Source: Pterobdella sp. o SKG-2022 (taxonomy: Eukaryota; Annelida; Clitellata; Hirudinida; Piscicolidae). Taken from it: a DNA stretch of 64,000 bases. Below, piece after piece: positions 1 through 12,100 of this stretch. The notes below the pieces were generated by a model. That model made no database searches, was not told the DNA's origin, and saw only the letters and a program-made list of their open reading frames with translations. The DNA is taken from NCBI GenBank assembly GCA_964035795.1, contig OZ038324.1, positions 3,759,854 to 3,823,853 on the forward strand. The letters are read 5' to 3'. Every line of letters begins with the position of its first letter. The first letter of the stretch is position 1. Made by a program: the position numbers and the translations under genes.

Positions 1-32
1 GATAGATAGATAGATAGATAGATAGATAGAGA
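1..32. repeat. (GATA)n microsatellite
   Basis: The window opens with about eight perfect tetranucleotide GATA units and probably continues to the left of the window. It is a simple repeat with no coding content. Confidence 0.95.
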
Positions 33-1254
33 GTTTTTAATCTAAAAAATAACAACAAACGAGAAATTTCGTCAATTTTAATTAAAAAGTAAGTTTTCGA
101 ACTAACATAAACTTGGAATTAGAGGGAGATAAAAATACTTTTCATTAACATGGTCTTTTTCACCGGTTTTTAAGTTGTCATCATTGAAAATGGCGCAAAT
201 TTTGACGAAACCAATTAAAAAAGATCAAAGTTAATTGAGTTTCAATTTATAACTAAGAAGAGCCTTTTCAAAATAAAACTTTCAATAAAACATGATACTT
301 CAATGCCTGTATATAGGCTTCCTCAAGAGTGGCAGGTACCCCAGTTGGTGAGTCTGTCAACCCTTCCCATCCCAGTTAGTAAGTCAGTCAGTCTTCTACA
401 TCACAGTTGCTTTTCCACTTTCTCCATTCACCTCCATCAACTTTCCAACGTCGATCTCATGCAATTTACAAATCTTGACTTCCTTCAAAACACATCATGC
501 AAAGGGTAGCTTCCTTGCGGTACTTTCCGGGCTGTTACCAATGTTGCTAATCAATTTTTTTGTCAATTTTTTAATCACTCCGAGAAACTTCTTGAATCAG
601 TGTTTCAAGCTTTATTTTTAATTGCTCTTACTCGAGTGCATCAAAAATAGATTGTGTTTTCAGCTTATTTGTGGTGATTCTAATAAAGAAACTCTGGAGA
701 GATACTCATCTGTGGTTCTGATACCAGCACTGTTCCTAGTCTGAGTCTGCTACTTTATGGGCTGAGTTTATTGGTAGTGACGTTCAGTACTTGCAAATTT
801 GTCAAAGCTTCTATGGAACTTCAGAGATAAGCTTAAATTTTTTGGAAGAAACTTTATCGTATTGGAGGTAAGCAAATGAAATTTCAACACTTTGATCCTC
901 AAAAACAATTTTCGTGTGTCAGTTCTGAAAGGATTATTTTCCGGCATTGGGCTGTTTAAATTTCAAAAGAATTTCCACTTCGTGCCAGTACTTCCTTGAC
1001 AACACATCAAATATTTTCTTCAACACTATTTTCCATTTCAAAGTTTCCATGTTGTTGTTTAACTAAAAATATACGTATATTAGTATTGAACATACACATT
1101 TATAATCAAATCTACTTCCATTTGGGTGTTTTCAACATCTTTTGAAGAATAAATGGCTAAATTCTTAGATTTTTTTAACATTTTGACAAAAAATACGAAA
1201 TCGAAATGTTTTGTTTAATAAATAACTTGTCCAGTATGTATTAAAAAGTCCAAA
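33..1254. other. AT-rich non-coding DNA
   Basis: No supported gene. A 68-codon open frame at 303-509 has no recognisable domain and no good splice context. Nothing else could be supported here. Confidence 0.6.
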
Positions 1255-1425
1255 TGTAATGCGGTATTTATAAAGCGCTTTTCCTTATAGATCAAAGCGC
1301 TTGCTACGAGCTTAATGTAGCGAAAACACTGTGGAACAGGTGCTAATTGTCGGCCCACGCGGGATCGAACCCGGTAACTTTAGATAATTAGTCTAATGCT
1401 CAATCATTGAGCTACAGGGGCCGAC
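1255..1425 (-). mobile_element. tRNA-derived SINE, copy 1
   Basis: Read on the minus strand, 1425-1349 folds like a tRNA. The outer seven bases (GTCGGCC/GGCCGAC) pair, TAGCTCAATGATTGAGC forms an A box and D arm, the anticodon loop CTAATTA would give AAT (Ile-like), and GGGTTCGATCC is a B box. The T stem has mismatches, so it is not a clean functional tRNA. The sequence continues into a body that ends near an AAAGCGCTTTATAAATACC tail. The body and head recur in part at 3737-3860, which argues for a SINE rather than a lone tRNA gene. Confidence 0.65.
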
Positions 1426-3736
1426 AAGTCCAAAGATACGTATAAAAATGATTACATTTTAATTATAAGAACATTATCAAAAAACAACAAAAACATGAGC
1501 TTCTTGGGCGCTATATAAAACTAAATAAAAACAATATAAATGCTGAAATAAAAAAAATTTGTACTAAAAAATTTGATTTTGCGGTTTTGAAAAAACGAAA
1601 AATAAATGTTGAGAGAACGACCACTGAACGTCCTTTTAATATTTGTTTGCCACTAATCAAAAGAAATTCATGGCGCGAGAAAAATTTTAAAGAATCAAAT
1701 TTTTTTATTGAGTATTTCTAGCTTTCCTAACATTTCATAACTAATTGATGAATTTTTGTTGCCGCATTTAATATAATGAGTAAAATCAAGTTTCAATACT
1801 AATTTTGCAAGAATCTTGTTAAAGGATTTTTGATATTTTGCCAAGCTGTAAATCTCCAAGCACGGCGAAATACATTAAAATATATATGTCATTTTATTAA
1901 AAAAAATATCTATCTGTAATTAACGTTATTGATTAATTAGCTAAAAATGTTATATAATTAAAGAAGATTGTAACAATATACCTGGCTGTGATCTCAAAAG
2001 ATTAATATGAAACAGAAGGCAAGTTTAAAAATTACTGACAATTATTTATGAATATTAAAAATTTATTGAAAAGTAATATATCAAAGTTAATCGAAAATTT
2101 TACTAAAAATTATTTAAAAAAAAAACCATCAAATTAATTAAAAATATTTTTAAAATTATTTTTTATTGATAATAAAAAAATTAATTTAAAAAAATTATTT
2201 TTATTTGATAATTTTCTAAAGTGAAGGAAATCAACACAGTATCAAAGATATTAAATCTACATAATCTTGAAACTATAATTAGGTGTATGATATGGTTTTC
2301 ATCTTTAGCACCAGAACATTTACACAGTCTGAAAGTTAATATGAAGAAGCATATAAGAATAAATATAGAAATATGTATGAAAAACTGAATAATTTATATT
2401 AATGGATCAATATTAATTAGCTATCCCCTAAAAAAAGCCAAAAGAAGTAAGTTAATGGAATTTTCAGTTAACTGAATTATGAACTCTAATCCATTGTGAA
2501 TTTTTGTTTAAAAATGTTTCATTAATCATATTGGAGATTGAATTATGGAAAGGCTTGCCTGTACTCGTTGCAGGACCTCATGTTTGGTTCGTGCAAATAG
2601 AATAATGTTTCCTCAATAATTTTTATGTAAATCTCTAAATTAAAATTTTTAAGAAATATATTGAATATTCTGCATGCGTAACAACTAGTATAGTTTGAAA
2701 CAAATTATAGCTGTAAAATATATCAAAAACCAACGTGAGAGAAGGATTTAAACTAATTTGAAATTAAACTTAATCTTCCGCCATATATTGATAAAAACTA
2801 AGTTTGCATGGCACAGGCAAAAATAGCAGAGAATTGTTTTGAAAGTTATTTTCAGAAGCAAAAATTCAGAAAGTTTTGAATTCTTCTACCCCTAAGCTAT
2901 TTGAAGGATTTTTAGCCATAAATCCTTCATTGCATTCATTCTCTGAATTTAAAAAATATTTTGTAATTAAAATTCATAGCTTACAAGTGTATTATGTTTT
3001 CTCCTAATAAATTTTTTCCACTAATTAAGCAGTTTTTATCAAATTCAATAAATTTCAGCTTACTTCATTTATATCTAAAGAATATTTCGAACCCATTTTT
3101 TTAAATTTTTTTTTTATTACTTCATAAATTTAGAAAACTTTTTCAGTATGTTCAACCCACATTTCCTGCCTTCTTGAACTAAATTCTTCAGCTACTTCAT
3201 CTAATTGGAGTTCTATATATAATTTTACCGCTTTTTAAAACTATCAAAAACATCATATAAAAAGCATATTTGAAACTCTTTCATTCGATTCACTCTTCCA
3301 TTTAACAGTTTTATAAAAGCATGACAATTTATTGTAAACTAATTCTAGCACTATAAATAAAATCTCTCCAGAAAAGCTCAGAGCTTAAATTTTCAATACT
3401 GGGATTTGTTCACTGCAAAGAGATATCAAGGTTTGTTTACCTTTCTAGCTGACACCTTTTTATTCTGTGATTTCCAGATTTCTTTATTTATTCATTTTTA
3501 TTCTCACTTTTACCTAAAAATTGTGAACCAATGTACAGCAGTTGTTTAAATAGATTTGTACAAACAGTCTAAATGTTTCTCCAAATAAGCTCTCAACAGA
3601 TGAACCATTTCATAATGCAAAAAAAAAGAACTTGTTGCTAAAGACAAGTGCAGGACTTTGATTTCACTGCTAGACCCGCTATTAGAATGTATTTAAAGTG
3701 AAATTTATATATTTTTTTCATAGCTTGGGTTGATAG

Positions 3737-3860
3737 GCTTGCTACAAATTAAATTTATAGCAAAAAACACGGTAGAACAGGTGCTAATCGTCAGTTCGAC
3801 ACGTGATCCAAGCAGGTAACTTTATAGCTCAAGCAATTATTGATCCATTGGAAACAAAAT
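3737..3860 (-). mobile_element. Degenerate SINE, copy 2
   Basis: It aligns by eye with copy 1 over CTTGCTAC, TAGC-AAAAACAC, GAACAGGTGCTAAT and GGTAACTTTA, in the same order and spacing. The tRNA-like head is decayed: the B box and anticodon arm are both damaged. It supports a dispersed family. Confidence 0.55.
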
Positions 3861-6654
3861 TGTTTAAAAGTCTGAACGCCCAATCAATAAATGAAGTTTA
3901 GCTGAAAAATTTTTCACGATTAATTTCACATCAATTTCGTCAAAAGGTACATTGAAAAATATTGAAAAGATTGAAAAATCTATAATTCTTTAACAAAAAC
4001 ACGTTAAACTCACGAATACAATACCTTTTAAAAATATGAAAAAAATATATTTTGAAATATTTCAATTAGAAAAAAATAAAAATTTTTGTCAGCCCTAGAT
4101 ACCTCATGAGAATAACAGAACTTGAAAAAAATTTTGATTTTTAAAAACTGTTTGTGTTTGTTCAGCATCAAAAAGATTTGTAGCAACAAAAAATAACTAC
4201 ACAAAGAAGACGCCAAAAATGGAAACTTTTTAAAAGCTTCCAAAACTCTTTGAACTCAAACAGCATCGCCATGATGAGTATAAAAATATCCGGCCAACCT
4301 TTCAAGAACTTTTTATTTATAATAATAAAACCCAATAATTAACTTTCTAAAAAAATAAATTAATTATCAAATAATAAAAAGCAACCTAGAACTTCAACTG
4401 TAATTCAGAAAAATCACAAAAAGTTGAAATAATTTTGACCTAGTATATTTGCTTTTAATGCGGGGACCATACAAGTAATGCACTTTTATGACCATAAGTT
4501 GAAATTAATATTGTACGTTAATTAACATTATGTATTGCATGCCATTTTACTGCCACTCGGTGTGTGTATTATTTTTCTATGTTATTTCGTTCATTTTATT
4601 CTGTCTGTCTTGTTGTTTTTCTATCATTTTTATTTGTCTTTCTTATATTTTCAATATTGTTTTGTCTATGTTATTTCGTTTAAAATATTTTTAGCTTTCG
4701 TTATTTTTCATATATTATTATTAGTATGTTGACATTCATTGTATGTTGTCAAGTCTGATTTTCATTTGATAATTCTTTTTTTTTTGTTTATTCTATGTTG
4801 ATATTTTTGTTTTATTTTTTTATGTTTTTCACAAATGTTATAAGAACATTTTTTCCTGTTTTTGAATGTATTTTTATTGAAGTATCAATTGTAAAAAGTT
4901 TTAAAGACGTCTTATTTATCTTTTTTTTTCTTTTTTCATCTTTTTGAAAACAATAAATGTGTATAAAATCTTCCAATTATTATGAATAAATTATCATTAA
5001 GAGAAATTATTTATTTTTTAGATAAAAACTGTATTTTGAAAAATACTATCTTCAATGGTTATAGACAGAGTACATTCAGACACAAACCAATTGAGGCTGT
5101 AAAACAGACCACAGGTAGATAAAAATGTAAACCACTACGATTTTATCTCAAAAATGTTTTGTTAAATTTAATGGAAAAACAAATCTAAAAAAAGCTGATA
5201 GTAATGATAATTATTTTCAGAACTAACTCTGTTGGATCTTGTATTGAAACGATAAAGACAATTAAAAAAAACTGCAACCAAAAAAAAATAAAACCAACTA
5301 TAAAAAAAATATTGAGTCTAGAAATTATTCTAACATACCCAACTTTTGCTATGACGCCACTATAGAATGACTAGGTTATTGTAAGGTATTTATATTATAT
5401 TTATCCACTGTATTGAGTGAAAGATTAAGAAAGGAATATTGTGTTTTCATGAATAAATTACGTTTTGTCTTAAATGCTGCTTTAATATTGTATATTCTGC
5501 TTCTGCCACTTCATGTGAGCTGCAGAATCGTGGTTTTAGTGGTTGATGTGTTTTATGGGGGAGTTTTGAGCATTTTGATGCGGTTATTATTTCTTATATT
5601 TTTAAAATTTAAAATTCGTTAATTTATTCTGATTTTTTGGTGCAGTTTCGTTTTTTTGTTTGTTATTACGAACGTAGATTTGTTTTTGATACAAACTAGA
5701 ATTAGATAGTTATATTGATTTGATATCTCAAGTACAAAGCTTTTTCGGTGAGTCAAACTCGCAGGTTCAAATGATAAACGCAATTTGAGCTTCAAAAAAA
5801 TGTTGCACTTCTAATCAACTTTTAATAGCTATTAAAACCACAGAAATCTTTTGTGCTGTGTAAATGAACAAAAACCTCAACGTTGCTTTTTTATTAAAAT
5901 GACGAGAGCTTTTTATTATGGCGGTGAGGTTGCTTACTGTTGTGGCAGTTTTCAGTTTGTTAATTTCGTTTTGGGTTTAGGTTTTGCGTGTTGTTTCAAA
6001 TGTGGGGTTGTTTATGGTTAAGTATGCCATTTTGAATTGTTTTCAAGGATGTGTTGGTTCGCTTTTCGGCTTTTTAACATTTTTATTGTATAAAAACAAA
6101 AATCTTATCTTTGATTTTATTTCAAAGTGGACTTTTATTAACGTAATCACTTTATCATATTTCACGCCAATAAGATTTAACTGCATGTATTAAATAAAAA
6201 CGGCTATAAGCGTTGTCAAGTGTAACTGCCATGATAATCTTCGCAATAAGTGTTAAGCTTAACTAAGCTAATGGAATTGCCAAAATAATTCAAAATATAA
6301 CAATATGTTATTGTTTTTGTGAATTGGTTTTTTATTAAAAACATGAATTTTTACATTAAATCATGAATCTTTTTAGTTTTTATATAAACAATACAACAAC
6401 TTTTGGCAAAAAAACAAATGAATAATTTCACTTGAAAAATCTCGCAGCAAATTCACTCATATGTTTTACAATGCAACAGATACTCATCGGTTTGGTGGTG
6501 AGCTTAAGGAATTCCTTATATACTTGCAAACGCCATTTTTCACTTAGAAAACTCACTTCGATTTGAAAACTGTTTTTGTGCTGAATTCAATAAACATTTA
6601 ATAAATTAACTCAATTTTTTACATTCATATCTCAAAAGCCGTAAGATAAACGGT

Positions 6655-6735
6655 GAGAAAGTATGTTTAGAAGTCCCACAGCGGGATTCGAACAAGGTAT
6701 GAAAGAATTGGTTCTCACTTTTGAGCTAACTAAAT
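6655..6735 (-). mobile_element. tRNA-like SINE head
   Basis: On the minus strand there is an A-box-like TTAGTTAGCTCAAAAGTGAGA and, about 30 bases later, a strong B box GTTCGAATCCCGC followed by TGTGGGACT. The inner arms do not fold well. It is most likely a tRNA-derived SINE head or tRNA pseudogene of a different subtype from copy 1. Confidence 0.5.
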
Positions 6736-8349
6736 TCATCTAAACTCATTTGAAGCTACCTGTTGAAAAAATTTGTCAATCAATAAAACTGTAAAGATTT
6801 TCAATAAACTTCTTTGGACTATGATCAGACATTTTTGTGAGCAGTATTTTCAGGGATGCTCGCCTTAAAGACTTTGCGGGGTATGTAGAAAATCAATTGG
6901 ATGGAGTAGATTAAAACACTTCATGCTCGAATATTTAGTGGAAAATTTTCTTATTTTGATGGAAATAATAATTATTTATTTGTTTGATTTATTTAACGAT
7001 TGTTGGTTTCGAGTATTTTTTTGTTGTGTAAAAGTTTTTGAAAATTTATGGCTAAATTTAGTCCTTATGAATATATCTTTTGAGATTCTCTTTCAAGAAT
7101 TTTATGAAATTAGTTTTAAAATATTTGAATTATTTATTTTCTTAATCGAGCAAACTTTATATTTCAGCACAAAATCTCTTAAGTTCTTATACTTATTTTT
7201 TGTTTTTCTCTATTTTTTCATTTGTTAAAAATATTTGTTGGTGGATTTTTTCAAATATTTTTATATATTTATCAGTTTTTCAAATTTTAGCGTTTTTTAC
7301 GTTGTATTTTTATTTTGGTGGTCATTGTATCGCGAAGGTATTAAAAAATCTTGCCACAACACGTTACCTAAATGTTTTCAGAATGATCTGAATTGCGCTA
7401 GTATCCACGAAACGAAAAGTAAATTGAGAAAAAAAGATTTAAGCTATATTCAAAACGTGTTTTTTGAGCATACTTTAATTTAGGAAAAGACAGTTGAAAA
7501 AAATTTAAATTTTATTATTTATAATAACAAGAAAAGATATGTACACTAATGTTCATTAGCTTTTATTATATTCATTCATTTATAATTTGAATAACCAGCC
7601 ATTGAGAAAAATTATGCAGCAAAAAAAATTTTCATCCTATTTGAATTCTCACTTTTACCTATTCTTTTTTGTTAGTCTAGTTTTGTCACTGAAAAATATA
7701 AATATTTTTTAAAAAATCAACACCTTGCTTAAAAAACTCAGAATGAAAAATTAAAAATTGCTTTCAATATTGGTAAATACACTGTAATGTTTAATTGAAA
7801 TAATTAAATATAGCGTGAGCCTTACAATATTGGTTCTACTCTTGCCTATTTTTGTTTCAAATCTAATAAGACTCGTGAAAATTCTTGAAAGATCACGTTT
7901 TGAAACATCCACCCCTCAAAACCCAAATAGATAGATGATTTTTAAAGTAAACTAAACCTCATTTTGAAACTCGCAAAAGCCTATGGTTAAAGGTATTATA
8001 CACAAATCTGATTATTGAGGTCTATCGTTACCATAAATATGTTTCCAGGTGTCATTATTTGCTTTATTTTGCAGTTTGTTGTATCCTTCGCTGCTGAGCG
8101 TATTTTTTGTTGCATTTTTTCAAAATAATTCTGATAAAACAATTTTTAAGATTGAATACTTTTTGATAAAAACTTGAAAATTGATATTGTTTTATAATTC
8201 AGAAAAAATCGAAAAATATTTTTTTAGTTGATTTTCAAATAAACTGAAAACATTTATAATATAAAAATTCATTAAAACAGATGATTATGATGAACTGAAA
8301 CATTATTAAAAACAAAAATGCAAAGCTAATAAAACGAATGATCTCTAAC

Positions 8350-9155
8350 GCGTATTCAGGATCGATGGAAGAATGATGAAGGTCTGACAAAGCCTCATTA
8401 GGAACTAGGCGGCTACAGGGGGAATAAGAAAGATCGGAGGGTCGACGACGAATTTTTAGATCTGTGTTTAAATCTGTTTTATCATCAGTAAGTTGTGTTG
8501 AATGTTGTTGCGCTTGAAGTTCGGTTGTGGGATGTTGAGGTGTCGAATTTTGAGGTGTTAGCTGACTTGATGAATAATAGATTTCACCGCAGTTTTGTTG
8601 TTGAAAGGATTTTTGGAAAGGTGGGCGGTTGTATGTTTTTGTGGGAGCTTGCACAGCCTCATCTTCTTCGATCAAAATGGGTGGAATGCGATCTTCAATG
8701 GAGTTCTTGGTGTTTTGAGAATATGACGAAAGATTGTCGCAAGAAGGCTCAAGAATATTAGATTGGATCGAAGAAGGCTTAGAAGTGGAAGTTGGGTGTG
8801 AAAAACCTCGATGTTTTTGGAAATTATTTGGATGGCTGGGATGGTGTTTGGAGTAAGGATGGTGTCTGAGCTTTGAAACTTTCGCTGGAGAGCTTTCATT
8901 CTGATTCTGCTGTACTTTTTTTTTGAAAATACGAGCAAGCGAATCAAAAGACGATTTTTTTGAGTGTTTCTCTAGTGTAGATTGAGGCGCAGATAGGAAG
9001 GAGGGAAGAGAAGGTGGATGGTTGATTGTTGAAGGCCTTAATCGACTGATGTTTCCCACGTCTAGAGATAAGCTCCTTGAAGAGATGTTGCGACCAGTAG
9101 CCTCCGTCTTCAATCTGGAGACGAGGTGGCGGTCGTGTATGGGCATGTCACTCAA
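8350..9155 (-). CDS. Unidentified Ser-rich exon of a minus-strand gene
   Basis: An open stretch of about 268 codons starts after a good acceptor (ACATTTCAG, reading on at LSDMPIHDRHLVSRLK) and closes at a possible donor GTTAGAG at 8349-8343 (an alternative donor lies near 8335). The composition is protein-like and unlike the surrounding AT-rich DNA. It is rich in Ser, Pro, Gln, His and Asn, with basic Ser clusters such as RRRPSDLSYSP and KKSSFDSLARIFKKK that look like kinase-type sites. No membrane segment or fold is visible, so it reads as a disordered cytoplasmic or linker region. I do not recognise the gene. The neighbouring exons were not found with confidence. Confidence 0.5.
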
Positions 9156-12100
9156 CTGAAATGTTTGTTTGGAGTAGGTTTTAAATAAAACAATAATAAT
9201 AATGAAAAAAATAAAAACATTAATAAAAATAATAATTAAACTAATAAAAATCATAATAAAAATAATAACAAAACAAGCTACAATGACAAAATAATTAATA
9301 AGGGTAACCATGAAATATTGTTTATTACAAAACAATAAAGTTTCTTCAAAAATTCTCATTTTTTTGTTAAATTCATTAAATCTCATAAATTTTTTTTTCA
9401 AGCAAAATTCATCAAAATTTCAAAAATAATACCACAAAAAGCATATTTTAGAGCCTGCTTTTGATGAAATGTTGATTTATGAGCCCTTAAAATCTTCGAG
9501 TTCTCACTGCACTCTGCTGAGAGTTCTCAAAACAAATGTTGAATCTCATTAACGCTTGTTAAGGCTTGAATTTCATGAGTATACTTTAAAAATCATTTCT
9601 ACCCTTAGAAACTACAGTCTCACTTTATATCTACCAAAAGTTTGAATCAAACAACCCAGGTTATTTAAAAGAGATTTTTCAGTGTTGAGAATTAAACCAG
9701 GTTTAAAATTTTTTACTTCTGAGATAAATTCTACCACGGCTGTTTGAAGGAAGTTTTATCAATCAAAAAGTAAGTAATTTATTTTTATTTAAAAAAAATT
9801 TTTTAAATCTTATTTTAAAATTATTTTCAAAGTTTTTAAAAAGGTTTTTATAGGTCTATTGCATTCATTTTATTGTGTGGTCGCACAAAAGCAGTCATAT
9901 TCAATGCAGAATTCACATTTCTCATAATCCCAAAAAAATCCATTATGATATAAAACCAACTTTAAAACAAAATTATCTCAAAAAAACTTATTTTATAAGC
10001 ATGAGCTTCGAAATCTCACATCGATTCACTCACCCTTTTTAAACCCTAATTTAAAAAAGCGTATTTATCATGAAAGCACTGGAATACAGCAACCAATGAA
10101 CAAAAATAACTAATTTGTATCGAAAAATTCAATTAAGTGAAAATTACAGTAATTTCATGAGAACCTGGCAGTGCATGAACCAGAGCAATAATTAGGTCTA
10201 CTTTAACCTCTCAAAACACATTTTAAAAATGAAATAACCAAAAAATTAACAAAGCTCTCTAGATAATACAAGTTTTTTCTCTCAACAATGTATGAACTAA
10301 ACTTGTAATCCGACTATTGAATTTTTAAAACTCGTTTTAGCAGCTGTTTTGTTTACAGTCGAGTTCAAATGTAAATTTGTCTTCCATATGAATTTTATAG
10401 TTAAAAACATCACAAACAATTGATTGCCCGTTATGAATGCTTTAATGCGATAATTGATGCGTTTGTAAATGAGTCATAATACCAGTGTAGTAGGTCCAGT
10501 GACTTCCCACCCATTTCAGGTGGTTTCTAACATTTACCATAGTTGAGTCAGTGGTTTTCTTGATATTGCTAACAATAATAATAACGATCATATTTATAAG
10601 AATAATGATAATAACAATAATTTTCAATGATAAATGAAAAATACTAATGTTATTCTTATTATTTTATGATGATGATGGTGGGCATTGCAAATTATTATTT
10701 TTTTTCTTGATGTTTCCATTTCAATAACTTTATATTAATATTTTAATATTGGCGATAGTCTTAAATATAAAAACATGTGACTCTTGATGAACTTTCGTTT
10801 CCATTATTTTGTCATTTTGTGTTATATATTATTACTATATAAAAAATACATGTCTCTGAAAAACTACGTTGGGTTGTATTTCATTGTTTAGACCTGCTTA
10901 TTGATAGGAAGTAAAGATTTTGAACGATAAAAACTAAGCATTTTTTTACTTTCTTGCTTTTTATATGCATATCCTATTGCAATCTTCACCCACCTACAGT
11001 GTATAACACCATATTAGAGACTCAAGCAAGTATATCATTCTAGTCTTTTTTTCAATACTAATAATCTTTTTGAAATAATTTTCAAGCTTATGTCTAATCA
11101 CACAACAAAAAATAATTTTTGTTACAAATATTGGGTTTAAAGCCATTTTTGGAAAATCGTTTCAAAGCAAAACATTAGCTAAAGGAATTTAGCGCTAACA
11201 AGTTTATACTGTGTATGATTTTCACAGATTATAACTATGTTAGCTTTCATCATACATATTGATCTTTCAGACTTATGATAAAAAATATGCAAAAATATGA
11301 AAAATCGAACATTTTAGCCGGGGTACTACAGAGCTTTTGGTGGCATCAAAAGATTACTTTATCAGTTGTGAGCCTGCTTTGTTCAGTTCTAAAGTGCTTG
11401 TAGTTCAAACGTTTATTATTCATTATGTTGATAAATTATGAAACAAACTTTGTACCTTCAAATGAAACTTCTTTTTATTTTTTATGAAACTATAACCCGC
11501 ATACTCGAACTGTTTTTATACACAAAAAATTGAAAATTGGAAAAAAGAAACGATTTCTGATAATCTGTTTGAAACTATTTTGAATCTTATATTGAGCTAT
11601 GTCTTTTTCCGTATTGCTACTTCTCCGTATTCTCACACCTGCTGTCGCCTGCACCCAAGCTTCAGAGCACAGTTCATACTCAGCCCATCCTACCATTCAA
11701 ATGCTCTTCTGTCTTTTATTCTTTGTATACATTCTTATAAGTCTTGTGAAGCTTATTTTAGTAAAATTTATTTTTCAAGTAGTTTTATTATAGATTGTTA
11801 TAAGTTTTTGAGTCATTTTCAGGCTATCAAATTTTCTCTAAGCCGCTCCAAGGTTATCAGATACTTGATGTTTTTGAGTTATCAATACTATTGTATTTTT
11901 TTTTGTTTAGTCAGTTTTTTTGGTCTTTCATAGCTATAAGTATATATTTTTGACTTAGTAACAGTGTTTAGCCTAAAATCATAAAATAACTAACCTTTAT
12001 ATATATTTTCTCATTTTTTCGAATTTATTAAATGTGTAAATACAAGATATGAGGTTTTGATATTGGAAACTTTGAAAAAACAATTCCTAATATTTTCTTA

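Larger units (their letters stand above)
1427..8349. other. AT-rich intergenic DNA with SINE pieces
   Basis: Apart from the SINE copies listed separately, no gene could be supported. The open frames here (for example 4535-4732, 5984-6193, 6923-7228) are runs of Phe, Leu, Ile and Tyr produced by T-rich sequence and resemble no known family. A phrase at about 1504 (GGCGCTATATAAA) resembles the tail of SINE copy 1 in the opposite orientation. Confidence 0.55.

Noticed and set aside
6923..7228. 101-codon Phe/Leu-rich frame
   Set aside because: A by-product of T-rich sequence; no motif, no splice context, no similarity I can name.
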